Positions 7,791 to 17,806 of a DNA stretch of 64,000 bases are shown piece after piece. A model generated the notes under the pieces. The model did no database searches. It saw nothing but the letters and a program-made list of their open reading frames with translations, and was not told the DNA's origin. The position numbers and the translations under genes were made by a program. The stretch's first letter is position 1. The number at the start of each line of letters is the position of its first letter. Source of the stretch: Brasilonema sennae CENA114 (lineage in GTDB: Bacteria; Cyanobacteriota; Cyanobacteriia; Cyanobacteriales; Nostocaceae). The stretch lies in the NCBI RefSeq assembly GCF_006968745.1, contig NZ_CP030118.1:5453943-5517942 (forward strand). Direction: 5' to 3'.

Positions 7791-10700
7791 ATGCAACGAC
7801 CTCAACCAGAAACAGTCACATTAGACGATGTTGTCATTACCGAGGAGTTATCCCGCCGAACCCCTCGTCCCCCAAACTTGCTCTCAGAAAATCAGGGATT
7901 GCATGCGTTGGCGCGGCAGTTGGTAAATCAGCCGGAAATAATGCTCCAAAATCTGGTTGACATGGCACTGGACTTATGCACTGCCCAAAGCGTAGGAGTC
8001 AGCTTGCTACAGACAACTCCGAGTGGTGAAGAAGTCTTTGGCTGGATTGTTTTAGCAGGAACATTAAAACAGTACGTAGGCAACACCGCACCCCGCAACT
8101 TTAGTCCTTGTGGAACGTGCCTTGATAGGGGTACTCCTCAGCTTTATTCCTATCCCGGTCGATATTTCACCTATTTTCAAGAGGCAGAAGCACAGATTGT
8201 TGAGAGCCTAGTCTTACCACTGACCGCTGATAACCATGCCCTTGGTACCATCTGGATTGTATCTCACGATGAGCAGCGACATTTTGACAGTGAAGATGTC
8301 CGGGTGATGACGAGTTTGGCAGACTTTACAGCAGCAGCGTTGCTTCTGAATCAGCGACAAACGAGGGAATTGCTTGCTGCCAATGCTGCCCTAGAAGCTG
8401 AAATTATTGAACGCAAGCGATCGCAAGAAGCATTACGCGAGAATGATGCATACTTAAAGTCTCTTGTCAACCTGGTGCCCGATATGCTCTGGCGCAATGA
8501 CGTAACTGGCAACACCAGTTGGTACAACCAGCGCTGGCTGGACTACACCGGACAGACGATGGAGGAGGCACAGGGCTATGGCTGGCTAGAGGTGATTGAT
8601 CCCGAGGATCGCGCCCAATCCCTCGCCAATTTTCAGAACGCGGTGAATGAGCGTCGTCTCCTGCGACAAGAACACCGCATTCGGGGTACAGACGGAAACT
8701 ATCGCTGGTTTCTGATTCAGGCAAGTCCGGTCTTTGACGCCCGAGGATGCATTATTCAATGGTTCGGAACCGCCACCGATATTCATGAGCAGCGGACTGT
8801 GCTTGAGACGTTACGCGAATCGGAAGAACGGCTACAGCTGGCTGCCGATGCTGCCACTTTTGGTACCTATGAGTATATTCCGCAAACCGATCAAATCAAC
8901 TGGTCAACAACGTTGAAAGCGATTCATGGCTTGCTAGAAGACGCAGAAATTACCTTTGCTCGGTTATCAGAGTTTATTCATCCCGACGATCAAGAGCAGA
9001 CTTTGGGCAAATTCCATCAATTCCTCAGTCCAGACGCCCCCGGACCTTACGAGCATGAGTTTCGCATTGTGCGGACGGATGGAGCCGTGCGCTGGGTACT
9101 CGATAAAGGGCAGGTATTCTTCACGGGTGAGGGAGAACACCGTAGAGTTGATCGCGCTATCGGTGTAACGCTTGACATCACTGATCGCAAGCTCTCAGAA
9201 GCAGCCTTGCACGAATCGGAACAACGTTTGCGGACGTTGATTGAGAATCTGCCAGGTGGGGCAGCGTTTGTCGTTGACCGCAATCTGCGCTATCTGCTTG
9301 CCGAAGGCGAAGCACTCTATGCCGCCGGTTTCAAAAGAGAAGATTTAGTCGGCAAAACCATTTTCGAGGCGATGCCGCCCGAATTAACCGCCAAGTATGA
9401 GGAGCTATACCGCATGGCTCTCTTGGGTGAGTCGTTTGAGCATGAGCACAATGCACACGATCACTCGTATATATCGCGCGGAACTCCGCTTCGCACGAAA
9501 AGCGGCGAAGTTTATGCTGTGCTTGCCGTCTCTTACGACATATCCGATCGCAAAAAAGCAGAAGTTGCTTTGCGCGAGAGCGAAGAACGATTCCGCTTAT
9601 TCGTCACCGCTAGCTCGGACATAATATACAGAATGAGCGCAGATTGGAGTCAGATGCGTAACCTGGAAGGTAAGAACATCCTCGCCAGCACTGAGAACCC
9701 CAGCCACACATGGCTTGAAACGTATATTCCCAAGGAGGAGCAGCCGCAGGTATGGGCTGTCATCCAAGAAGCCATCCGAACCAAGAGCACGTTTGAGTTG
9801 GAACATCGGGTTATTGAACAGGACGGCACAATCGGCTGGACGTTCTCGCGCGCCATCCCAATGCTGAATGAGCAGGGTGAAATCATTGAATGGTTCGGAG
9901 CAGCAAGTGATGTGACCGATCGCAAACAAACCGAAGCAGCGATCGCTCAAGACCTTAAAGATACACAACTGTTGCGTGACCTGAGCGCACGGCTCGTCAC
10001 CGAAGGCAACATTCAGGCGCTTTATCAAGAGATTATGGCAACGGCGATCGCCCTCACGAGGGCAGATGCCGGAACGGTGCAAATTCTCGATGAAGCAACG
10101 CAAGAACTGGTGCTGCTCGCTACCCAGGACTTTGAGCGAAATATGATCGAGCATTTCTACCGCGTCAACGCCAGTTCAAACACGCCTTGTGGCATTGCAC
10201 TGGTAACGGGCGAGCGCACCTTCGTTGATTTCGATGTGCCAGAAAATGAAGACCCCGACGGTTCATGCCGAGTGCACGTGGAGGCAGGTTATCTCTGTGC
10301 CCACTCCACGCCGCTGATTGCTCGTTCGGGTAAAGCGATCGGCATGTTTTCAACGCATTGGCGCAAACACTATCGACCGAGCGATCGCGAACTGCGCTTT
10401 CTCGATTTACTCGCCCGCCAAGCGGCTGATCTAATTGAGCAGCGGCAAGTCCAAGTCGCCCTGCGCGAATCGGAAGAAAAATACCGCACTTTATTTAATT
10501 CGATTGATGAAGGCTTTTGCATTTTTGAATTAATCGAGGACGACGAGGGCAACGCGGTTGATTGGATTTATCTAGAAGCGAATCCGGCGTTCGAGCAGCA
10601 GACCGGCTTCATCAATCCAATCGGTAAGCGCATCAGGGAGTTTCAGCCCGACCTCGAACGCCTCTGGTTCGAGCGGTTCGCGGGCGTCGCCCGAACGGGT

Positions 10701-13700
10701 CAGCCGATGCGCTTCGTACAATACACCGAAGCGATGGGCATTTGGTATGACGTTTACGCGCTGCCCGTTGGCGTGGCGGGCGACAACCGCGTGTCGCTTC
10801 TGTTCACTGACATCACCGATCGCAAACGCCGCGAAGCAAATCTCGCTTTCCTCGCCGGTTTGATGAACGATTTTGCGCCGCTTGCCACTGCCAAAGAAAT
10901 TATGGAAATGGCGGGCAAACGCATCGCCGAACATCTCGATCTGTCGCGCTACATGTTTGTTGAGATTTACCCAGAGGCAGGCACATGCACATATCTGCTC
11001 CCCAGCCGTCCCGCCGGGCAGCTTGAGATCCGCGGGAGCTACATACTCGCCGATTACCACACCGAAGAGGAACACCGCCTGCTCTCCACCGGGCATTCGA
11101 TGGTCATGAACGACGTGCGCGACGGAACGCGTTCGCCCGAACAGATCGCGGCATTTGAGGCGTTCGACATCGCTTCGATCGTCAACACGCCTTATTTAAG
11201 CAACGGACGCTGGGTTTTCGATCTGGGCGTCGCGCGCAGCAAGCCTTCGGTTTGGCGCGAGGATGAAATCGAGCTTTTGCGGGAAATCTCCGGGCGCGTT
11301 TGGCTCCGAATCGAACGCGCCCGGACCGAAGTAGACCTGCGCCAGTCGGAAGAGAAATATCGATCGCTGTTCAACTCAATGGACGAAGGGTATTTCCTTT
11401 GTGACGTGATTTTTGACGAAACCGATCAGCCCACTGACCTCTTCTATATTGATGAGAATCCAGCCGCAGTTCGCATGACGGGGCAAAGTTTTCGGGGGCA
11501 GCGACTGAGAGAAATTAATCCAAACTATGAAGAATATTGGTACGAGATCTTTGGTCGCGTTGCCCAAACGGGTCAAGCTGAACGGCTAGAGCGATACGCC
11601 GCACCTAACCAAATTTGGTACGACTTTTATGTCTTTAAAGTCGGTTGTGATGACACTCGACGAGTTGCGGTTGTATTTAATGACATCACCGATCGCAAAC
11701 GTGCAGAAGAACAATTGCGCTACGCTGCTGAGACGGATGCTTTCCGGTTGAAGTTGTCGGATGCACTGCGTCCCTTAAGCGATCCCGTTGCCATGCAGGA
11801 AACAGCCATGCAGACGCTAGGCGCTTATCTGAATGTAAATCGTGCTTTCTACGGTGAAGTCTTAGATGACGATGACACACTCGTGATCGGTTCGGGTTAT
11901 GCCGACGGACTTTCCCCAATTGTGGCACAGATTAAATTTTCCGAGTTTGACTCCGATTTGCTCACGGATTATCGCGCCGGACGAACGGTTGTGATCAATG
12001 ACCTTTACGTGGATATGCAGCTTTCGGCGAAGGCAAAGACAGAGTTCGATGCCATTCAGGTGCGGGCTGCCGTTGGAGTGGCGCTCTTGAAAAATGAAAA
12101 AGTGCGGGCAATCTTGAGCATTCATCAGTCTGTGCCGCGCCAATGGACTCCAAGCGAAATCGCATTGCTAGAAGAAACCGCCGATCGCACTTGGGCAGCC
12201 GTAGAGCGTGCCCGTGCCGAAGCTGCCCTCCGTGAATCAGAAATGCAGCGAGTTCGAGAACAATCTGTCCTTGAACAAGAACGCCAACGTGCTGAATCTC
12301 TAGCCGAACTCGATCGCGCCAAAACCACTTTCTTCAGCAACGTTTCTCACGAATTCCGCACGCCGTTAACGTTGCTGCTGGCTCCCCTACAAGATGCCTT
12401 GAACGATCGCACCACACCCCTCGCCCCTCCTCAACGGGAACGACTGGAACTGGCGCATCGAAACACAAATCGACTCCGGAAACTGGTCAATACCCTACTC
12501 GACTTCTCGCGCATCGAAGCTGGACGCATGGAAGCGGTATACGAGGCGACAGACTTGGCACTGTTGACAACTGAGCTAGCAAGTGTATTTCGTTCCGCCA
12601 TTGAGCGGGCAGGGGTACGGCTGATTGTCGATTGTCCACCGTTGCCAGAACCCGTCTACGTAGACCGTGAAATGTGGGAAAAAATTGTTCTCAACCTGGT
12701 CTCCAACGCCTTTAAGTTTACCTTTGAAGGTGAAATCGCCGTCAGGCTGCATCTTGCTGATCAGCGTCATGTAAAGTTACAGGTAGAAGATACAGGCACA
12801 GGGATTTCACCTGAGGAACTGCCCCATCTGTTTGAGCGATTCTACCAGATACGAGGAACAAAAGCAAGGACTCATCAAGGGTCTGGTATTGGTCTAGCGC
12901 TGGTGCATGAACTGATTCGACTAAATGGTGGCACCGTAGACGTGAGCAGCACCATAGGACAGGGAACTTGTTTCACCGTCACTATTCCTTTGGGCACAGC
13001 TCACCTGCCAAATGACCGTATCTCAGCAACACGTACTCAAGCATCAACAGGAATCGGTGCAGATCCTTATGTTCAGGAGGCTGAGCGTTGGCTACCGGAA
13101 GAAGGGAACAGGGAACGCTTAACAGGGAACAGGGAGCAAGGAGCAGAGGAAGGTGGGGAAAGTGCGGAAGAAATTACTCCCTCATCTCCCTCATCTCCCC
13201 TATCTCCCTCACCCCGCATTCTCCTAGTCGATGACAACGCCGACATGCGAGATTACCTGACGCGGATACTGAGCGAACACGTGCAAGTCCAAGCTGTTGG
13301 GGATGGAGCAGCGGCGCTGGCGGCGGCACAAGAGCGAGTGCCGGATCTGGTACTGAGTGATGTGATGATGCCACAGCTAGACGGCTTGGAGTTGCTCAAA
13401 GCATTGCGGGCTGAGGCATGCACAAGAGAAGTTCCCATCATCCTGCTTTCTGCCCGTGCAGGCGTTGAGTCGGTGGTAGAAGGACTCGAAGCTGGGGCGG
13501 ACGACTACCTAATCAAGCCCTTCTCTGCCACCGAACTGGTATCCCGTGTAAATGCTCATCTCCAGATGGCACACCTGCGTCTTGAAGCACTCCGCCAGGA
13601 AAGAACCACCAGCCGCAGAAAGGACGAGATGCTGTCAATAGTGTCCCACGAACTGAATACCCCCCTGGTTGCCATTCTCGGTTGGACGCGATTACTCCGT

Positions 13701-14306
13701 GCAAATCCGCCCAGTCACTCTATGCTGATGAAATCGCTGGAGACAATTGAGCGCAATGCCACCCTGCAAGCTAAACTGATATCAGACTTGCTGGATATTT
13801 CACGGATTACCGCAGGCAAACTGCATCTTAACCTTGAGCCTGTTGAACTGCAATCGGTGATTGAAACGGCGATTGCCACAGTGCATCAAACCCAAAAAAC
13901 CAAAGACATTGAGCTTACGTGTCTGCTTGACCCTTTACCAATAATAGTTCAAGGCGATCTAGACCGTTTGCAGCAGATTGTCTTAAATCTACTGACCAAC
14001 TCCATCAAATTTACGCCTAAAGCAGGAAGAATTGAGATACGTCTTGATGCTAATGAAACTCAAGCTCAGATCAAGGTAAGTGACACTGGCTGCGGAATAA
14101 GTGCCGAGTTTCTGCCTCATGTTTTTGACAGTTTTCGTCAAGCAGAAAGTTCAAAGAGTCAATCTATTAAAGGGCTAGGGCTGGGACTGGCGATCGCCCG
14201 TCACTTGGTAGAACTCCACGGTGGCACCATCTACGCCGAAAGTCCTGGATTTGGGCAAGGTGCAACTTTTACTGTCAACTTAGCGCTTATTAGTGTTAGT
14301 TTTTAA
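7791..14306 (+). CDS. Giant multi-PAS/GAF hybrid sensor histidine kinase
   Basis: 2171 residues with no membrane segment, so a cytoplasmic multi-input sensor. Approximate order: GAF 35-190, PAS 220-335, PAS 347-463, PAS 475-587, PAS 600-710, GAF 727-880, PAS 897-1010, GAF 1016-1180, PAS 1187-1303, GAF 1316-1475, HisKA with phospho-His in FSNVSHEFRTPL (about 1513), HATPase 1623-1737, receiver 1806-1923 (phospho-Asp in LSDVMMPQLDG, Lys in LIKPF), HisKA 1946-2013 (SIVSHELNTPL), HATPase 2053-2166 (GLGLGLAIARHL). It shares the HisKA-HATPase-receiver-HisKA-HATPase tail with the 2249 gene, so the two are paralogues. No Cys-His bilin motif was obvious in the GAF domains, so the ligand is unknown. The linker before the receiver (about 1765-1800) is low complexity and coded by a GGGAACAGGGA-type repeat and CTCCCTCAT runs. 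A CheR-PAS protein gene follows. Confidence 0.9.
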   Translation: MQRPQPETVTLDDVVITEELSRRTPRPPNLLSENQGLHALARQLVNQPEIMLQNLVDMALDLCTAQSVGVSLLQTTPSGEEVFGWIVLAGTLKQYVGNTAPRNFSPCGTCLDRGTPQLYSYPGRYFTYFQEAEAQIVESLVLPLTADNHALGTIWIVSHDEQRHFDSEDVRVMTSLADFTAAALLLNQRQTRELLAANAALEAEIIERKRSQEALRENDAYLKSLVNLVPDMLWRNDVTGNTSWYNQRWLDYTGQTMEEAQGYGWLEVIDPEDRAQSLANFQNAVNERRLLRQEHRIRGTDGNYRWFLIQASPVFDARGCIIQWFGTATDIHEQRTVLETLRESEERLQLAADAATFGTYEYIPQTDQINWSTTLKAIHGLLEDAEITFARLSEFIHPDDQEQTLGKFHQFLSPDAPGPYEHEFRIVRTDGAVRWVLDKGQVFFTGEGEHRRVDRAIGVTLDITDRKLSEAALHESEQRLRTLIENLPGGAAFVVDRNLRYLLAEGEALYAAGFKREDLVGKTIFEAMPPELTAKYEELYRMALLGESFEHEHNAHDHSYISRGTPLRTKSGEVYAVLAVSYDISDRKKAEVALRESEERFRLFVTASSDIIYRMSADWSQMRNLEGKNILASTENPSHTWLETYIPKEEQPQVWAVIQEAIRTKSTFELEHRVIEQDGTIGWTFSRAIPMLNEQGEIIEWFGAASDVTDRKQTEAAIAQDLKDTQLLRDLSARLVTEGNIQALYQEIMATAIALTRADAGTVQILDEATQELVLLATQDFERNMIEHFYRVNASSNTPCGIALVTGERTFVDFDVPENEDPDGSCRVHVEAGYLCAHSTPLIARSGKAIGMFSTHWRKHYRPSDRELRFLDLLARQAADLIEQRQVQVALRESEEKYRTLFNSIDEGFCIFELIEDDEGNAVDWIYLEANPAFEQQTGFINPIGKRIREFQPDLERLWFERFAGVARTGQPMRFVQYTEAMGIWYDVYALPVGVAGDNRVSLLFTDITDRKRREANLAFLAGLMNDFAPLATAKEIMEMAGKRIAEHLDLSRYMFVEIYPEAGTCTYLLPSRPAGQLEIRGSYILADYHTEEEHRLLSTGHSMVMNDVRDGTRSPEQIAAFEAFDIASIVNTPYLSNGRWVFDLGVARSKPSVWREDEIELLREISGRVWLRIERARTEVDLRQSEEKYRSLFNSMDEGYFLCDVIFDETDQPTDLFYIDENPAAVRMTGQSFRGQRLREINPNYEEYWYEIFGRVAQTGQAERLERYAAPNQIWYDFYVFKVGCDDTRRVAVVFNDITDRKRAEEQLRYAAETDAFRLKLSDALRPLSDPVAMQETAMQTLGAYLNVNRAFYGEVLDDDDTLVIGSGYADGLSPIVAQIKFSEFDSDLLTDYRAGRTVVINDLYVDMQLSAKAKTEFDAIQVRAAVGVALLKNEKVRAILSIHQSVPRQWTPSEIALLEETADRTWAAVERARAEAALRESEMQRVREQSVLEQERQRAESLAELDRAKTTFFSNVSHEFRTPLTLLLAPLQDALNDRTTPLAPPQRERLELAHRNTNRLRKLVNTLLDFSRIEAGRMEAVYEATDLALLTTELASVFRSAIERAGVRLIVDCPPLPEPVYVDREMWEKIVLNLVSNAFKFTFEGEIAVRLHLADQRHVKLQVEDTGTGISPEELPHLFERFYQIRGTKARTHQGSGIGLALVHELIRLNGGTVDVSSTIGQGTCFTVTIPLGTAHLPNDRISATRTQASTGIGADPYVQEAERWLPEEGNRERLTGNREQGAEEGGESAEEITPSSPSSPLSPSPRILLVDDNADMRDYLTRILSEHVQVQAVGDGAAALAAAQERVPDLVLSDVMMPQLDGLELLKALRAEACTREVPIILLSARAGVESVVEGLEAGADDYLIKPFSATELVSRVNAHLQMAHLRLEALRQERTTSRRKDEMLSIVSHELNTPLVAILGWTRLLRANPPSHSMLMKSLETIERNATLQAKLISDLLDISRITAGKLHLNLEPVELQSVIETAIATVHQTQKTKDIELTCLLDPLPIIVQGDLDRLQQIVLNLLTNSIKFTPKAGRIEIRLDANETQAQIKVSDTGCGISAEFLPHVFDSFRQAESSKSQSIKGLGLGLAIARHLVELHGGTIYAESPGFGQGATFTVNLALISVSF
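13098..13217 (+). repeat. Short tandem repeats forming a linker in the kinase gene
   Basis: GGGAACAGGGAACG, then GGGAACAGGGAGCAAGGAGCAG, then repeated ATCTCCCTC units. This is the composition of typical Nostocales intergenic repeats, but here it is translated as the GNRERLTGNREQGAE and PSSPSSPLSPSP linker. The paralogue has a similar GGAGCAGGGGAGCAGGGGAGCA stretch at the same place (about 4080-4105). Confidence 0.55.
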
Positions 14307-14538
14307 CAGTTATCAATTATCACTTACCAGTTATCGCACCAGCCGGCGAGGCTTTATGAGAACCGCCTTAAAAAAATTTAATGTTGTTTAATTTTAAGGA
14401 AGCTGTTTTAGCATAAATAATAGTTTAGTGTCAAGAAGAGGCTAATAACAAACGCTTAGCACTCAAATCCAACACCAGATATCTGTCTACAAACGCTAAC
14501 CCCTAAGTAGTTCTTGAGTACTAGGACTAAATATTTAG

Positions 14539-15993
14539 ATGAGTAAATCAGACAGCGAACTAGAGTTTGAAACTTTGCTGGACTACCTCAAGCAAAACTG
14601 TAGTTACGATCTGAGTGGTTATAAGGAAGGAACTTTGATGCGTCGGGTGCAATACCGTATGCAGCAGTTAGAAATCGAGAACTACCGGAAGTACTTGCAA
14701 TATCTACAAAATAATTCAGACGAATGTGTTTCTCTGTTTAACACGATCTTAATTAATTACTCTGGCTTTTTTCGCGATCGCGATTCCTGGGATTATTTAG
14801 CGAACAACATCATTCCCCAAATTATCACACGCAAGCAGCCGCATGAAAGAATCCGAGTTTGGAGTGCTGGCTGTGCTTCTGGACAGGAAGTTTATACACT
14901 GCTTATGTTGCTAGCTGAGGCTGTTGGTATCGAGCAATGTTTGCAGCGAGTGCAAGTTTTTGCCACAGATATAGATGAAGATGCACTTGCTGAGGCGCGG
15001 CAAGCAAGTTATAGCGACAAAGAGGTAGCAAACATTCCGAGTGACCTACTGTCCAAATACTTTGAGCAAACCCAGCAACGCTACGTTTTTCACTCCAAAC
15101 TGCGTCGCACAATCATTTTTGGTGTCCATGACTTGGCGAAGAATGCGCCCATGTCCAAAATTGACCTAGTTGTGTGCCGCAACGTGCTAATATACTTTAA
15201 ACCCCAAACCCAGGAAAAAACTCTGGTTCGCTTTCATTTTGGCTTGTGTGATAATGGCTTTCTTTTCCTAGGTAACTCAGAAGGCTTGACCAACAACAAA
15301 TATATCTTCACACCTGTCAGTTTGAAGCATCGTATTTTTGCGAAAGGACAAAATCTCACTTTACAGGATCACCTGCTGCTGCGACCCCGGACTGACACCA
15401 AAAAAGCAGTTAACCCTCTAACTACCCAAATCCAGATGTGGAAAGCAGCCTTCCTTGCTAGTCCATTAGCCCAGCTAGCACTGGATCGCAGTGGTCGCCT
15501 GCTTCTGGCTAATGAACAGGCTAACACCTTGTTTAATTTGAACATCAGTCATATTGGTGCGCAAGTGGAAGATCTAGAGATAGCGCGACTTATCAATCCA
15601 TCCACTTCTATCAATCTGGTTGATCGCGATTGGGCGAAGCCCAGTGCCGTTCGGCGCAGCCGTACCGCAGATTCAGACAATAGCCACTCGTCGCTGGACC
15701 CCAAACATATAGAGTGGGTTACTGATAATCACACAACTTATCTAGACATCTACACCACACTAATATCAGATGAGAGTGGTAAGGTCCTAGGCACAAACCT
15801 GACTTTTATTGATGTCACCCGCAATATATTGTTAGAGGATGAAATTGAACGCTTAAACTCAGCCCTGGTAAAGGTGACTCAGGAACTAAAGGAGACAAAA
15901 GAAGTATTACATACTACAACACAACAATTCGATAGTACTCAAAAGGAGCTGGAAAGCGTACACCAGGAGATGCAATTTAGAATTAATTTGTGA
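14539..15993 (+). CDS. CheR-type methyltransferase with PAS domain and C-terminal coiled coil
   Basis: 484 residues. The N-terminal CheR helical domain (about 1-85; LMRRVQYRMQQLEI, ILINYSGFFRDRDSW) is followed by the SAM-binding domain (about 86-275; WSAGCASGQEVYTL, FATDIDEDAL, VCRNVLIYF). A PAS domain spans about 300-435 (LALDRSGRLLLANEQA, IDVTRN). The tail 436-484 is a Gln/Glu-rich coiled coil. Homologues methylate Glu of chemoreceptors or are fused in CheB-CheR-PAS-kinase proteins. Here it is free-standing downstream of the giant kinase and no chemoreceptor is nearby, so it more likely modifies or partners that sensor (inference). A GC-rich insert at about 15630-15665 codes DWAKPSAVRRSRTADS within the PAS domain. 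Confidence 0.85.
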   Translation: MSKSDSELEFETLLDYLKQNCSYDLSGYKEGTLMRRVQYRMQQLEIENYRKYLQYLQNNSDECVSLFNTILINYSGFFRDRDSWDYLANNIIPQIITRKQPHERIRVWSAGCASGQEVYTLLMLLAEAVGIEQCLQRVQVFATDIDEDALAEARQASYSDKEVANIPSDLLSKYFEQTQQRYVFHSKLRRTIIFGVHDLAKNAPMSKIDLVVCRNVLIYFKPQTQEKTLVRFHFGLCDNGFLFLGNSEGLTNNKYIFTPVSLKHRIFAKGQNLTLQDHLLLRPRTDTKKAVNPLTTQIQMWKAAFLASPLAQLALDRSGRLLLANEQANTLFNLNISHIGAQVEDLEIARLINPSTSINLVDRDWAKPSAVRRSRTADSDNSHSSLDPKHIEWVTDNHTTYLDIYTTLISDESGKVLGTNLTFIDVTRNILLEDEIERLNSALVKVTQELKETKEVLHTTTQQFDSTQKELESVHQEMQFRINL

Positions 15994-16010
15994 GGATTTT
16001 GCCATCGAAT

Positions 16011-16832
16011 CTAAACATAATTTGGTTGATAGACTGCACCAAATGAGTGGTCACTATTAACCTCAATAACTAAATCAACAAATGTGGGAGATTTAACTAA
16101 CGGATTGATGAACAATTCTGGGTGCAAAGAACACCAAAAGTAATTCACAAATTGCTCCACTTCTTTTTCACTCATTCCTGACTTACCAGCAGCGATCATT
16201 TGCCGTTCCGCTTGTTTGCGCCACTCTAAGGAAAGACGATAATCTTTGGGATACAGCAAAATTAGGTTATCTAACTGCTGCCACAGTGGTAGGTAATCGC
16301 TGAGTTTGCTGTTCATCTGACGGGCAAACGCTTTATCCTCATCTGTTATGATAGGGGGCGGTGCGCTGTCAAACGCAGTAGGCTCAATTGGTCGTACACC
16401 CACAAACCAACCTTCAAACAAGACAATATCTACATTCTCTACAATTTCTGGAGTCGTTCTATCGCCAGCACCTGCATGAAGAGATTTGTCGAAACGGGGA
16501 ACTGCAACAGGACTTTTGCGCTGGCGGACTTGCTGCAGTATTGTTAAACCCAATTCTACATCGTGTGTTCCTGGAGGACCACGCCAAACTAAGCGCGGCT
16601 GTTTCTGTTTTAATGCCAAGCGCTCGTCATGTGTTTTGTACAAGTCATCTAAAGATAAACTCAGCGTACGGTATCCCAACTGTTTGAGAATCGCGCACAG
16701 AGTATTACACATCGTCGTTTTGCCTGTTCCCTGTCCTCCTAAAATACCTTGTATGAACGGACGCCCCAATTGTTGGTGATTAGATACTAGTTGTTTTGCT
16801 AAAGATAGCCAAAGATTATTTTCATTAGTCAT
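16011..16832 (-). CDS. D-glycerate 3-kinase (photorespiratory, plant-type GLYK)
   Basis: 273 residues. P-loop GILGGQGTGKTT at about 29-40, SLSLDDLYKTHDER after it, RGPPGTHD and VAVPRFDKSLHAGAGDR, and FEGWFVGVRP are the hallmarks of the plant/cyanobacterial glycerate 3-kinase family (phosphoribulokinase/uridine-kinase-like fold). It phosphorylates D-glycerate to 3-phosphoglycerate, the last step of the photorespiratory C2 cycle, returning carbon to the Calvin cycle. Cytosolic. It converges with the CheR gene, with 17 bp between the two stops. Confidence 0.85.
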   Translation of the reverse strand: MTNENNLWLSLAKQLVSNHQQLGRPFIQGILGGQGTGKTTMCNTLCAILKQLGYRTLSLSLDDLYKTHDERLALKQKQPRLVWRGPPGTHDVELGLTILQQVRQRKSPVAVPRFDKSLHAGAGDRTTPEIVENVDIVLFEGWFVGVRPIEPTAFDSAPPPIITDEDKAFARQMNSKLSDYLPLWQQLDNLILLYPKDYRLSLEWRKQAERQMIAAGKSGMSEKEVEQFVNYFWCSLHPELFINPLVKSPTFVDLVIEVNSDHSFGAVYQPNYV

Positions 16833-16909
16833 TAGTTGTTAGTCATAGTCAAAAATAATTTTTCTCTGCTCCCTTCTCCCTTCTTTCTGCTCCCTTCTCC
16901 CTTTTCCGT

Positions 16910-17242
16910 TCACGAACCAAGCTTGAAAGCTTCCAGAAACAAGCTGTACATAAAACCGATTTTAAGGATATTGAGAGATTCTACCCAAAGCGCCTGTCGC
17001 TCTCGTATGCTACGACCGTAGTATATCCGGCTGCCGACTTCTGTTAATGTCAATAACACTCCAGCAACAACAATGTCCCATTCAGCAGTTTGTCCAGATG
17101 TGGTGGCAACTGCGCTTCCCAAAAAAAAACCGAATAAACAACTAATTATCAAAACCGAAAACCGTCGCCAAGGATTGAAAAACCATAGCCGCAAGCGTAA
17201 TGCAATGGCATTAAATAGGTTGTTTAAGCGTGTGTTTTGCAT
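16910..17242 (-). CDS. Ycf20-like DUF565 membrane protein
   Basis: 110 residues from the ATG at 17242 (MQNTRLNNLFN). A longer frame to 17314 exists, but homology starts here. NPWRRFSVLIISCLFGFFLG and TSGQTAEWDIV are the DUF565/Ycf20 signature. Two to three membrane segments (about 30-50, 60-80). Plastid and cyanobacterial Ycf20 proteins are thylakoid proteins implicated in non-photochemical quenching in algae; the role in cyanobacteria is not established. Downstream on the same strand lies the glycerate kinase gene, about 75 bp away. Confidence 0.8.
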   Translation of the reverse strand: MQNTRLNNLFNAIALRLRLWFFNPWRRFSVLIISCLFGFFLGSAVATTSGQTAEWDIVVAGVLLTLTEVGSRIYYGRSIRERQALWVESLNILKIGFMYSLFLEAFKLGS

Positions 17243-17806
17243 GAATGGGACTTCCGCAATGACTAAGAGTGTAGGAGAGTAGGGGGCACCCGAGCACCCG
17301 AGCACAAGCAGCAAGGAGTTAGGGAGGCGGGAGAAATATTTTCATCTGTTCTGCTGTAAGCACTTTATGAGGGCTAGTTTTAAGGTAAAGTCAAGAAATC
17401 ATGACATATTTATATAGGGGGATTCAAAAAATAAAATGTCCTAAAGTTATTGGTTAATGTGTAGAAAACGGTTATTAGTGTTGATGCCTAGCCCAGAGGC
17501 TGGGTAATTGATTGTGGATTTCTTGCTGGCAAATGCCGTATGGAGGATCTCTGGCAAGTGCATATGCTTGCTTAAATAGTATTGTGGCTATTTGTTAGGT
17601 TTTGAATAATCATACAAAATATATACTTTTCTTCATTGTGAGCAATAACCTTGTTGTTTTGCTTTAAGAAGCATACATGATATATTTCACGCACTAGTTA
17701 CCAGACAGCCTTGGGTGGGCAATTTTTTTTAGATTGCTTTTACCGCTATTGGGCTGTTACTTGCTCAAGCCGACACTATAAATACTTACCAGTAAAATAT
17801 ATTACC
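17243..17806. other. Gene-free stretch, 564 bp
   Basis: AT-rich DNA between divergent genes. It holds a short GAGCACCCGAGCACCC direct repeat near 17288-17304 and a small hairpin CCCAG-AGG-CTGGG (17492-17504). A near TATAAT-like string upstream of 17807 was not convincing. No reading frame resembles a gene. Confidence 0.5.
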
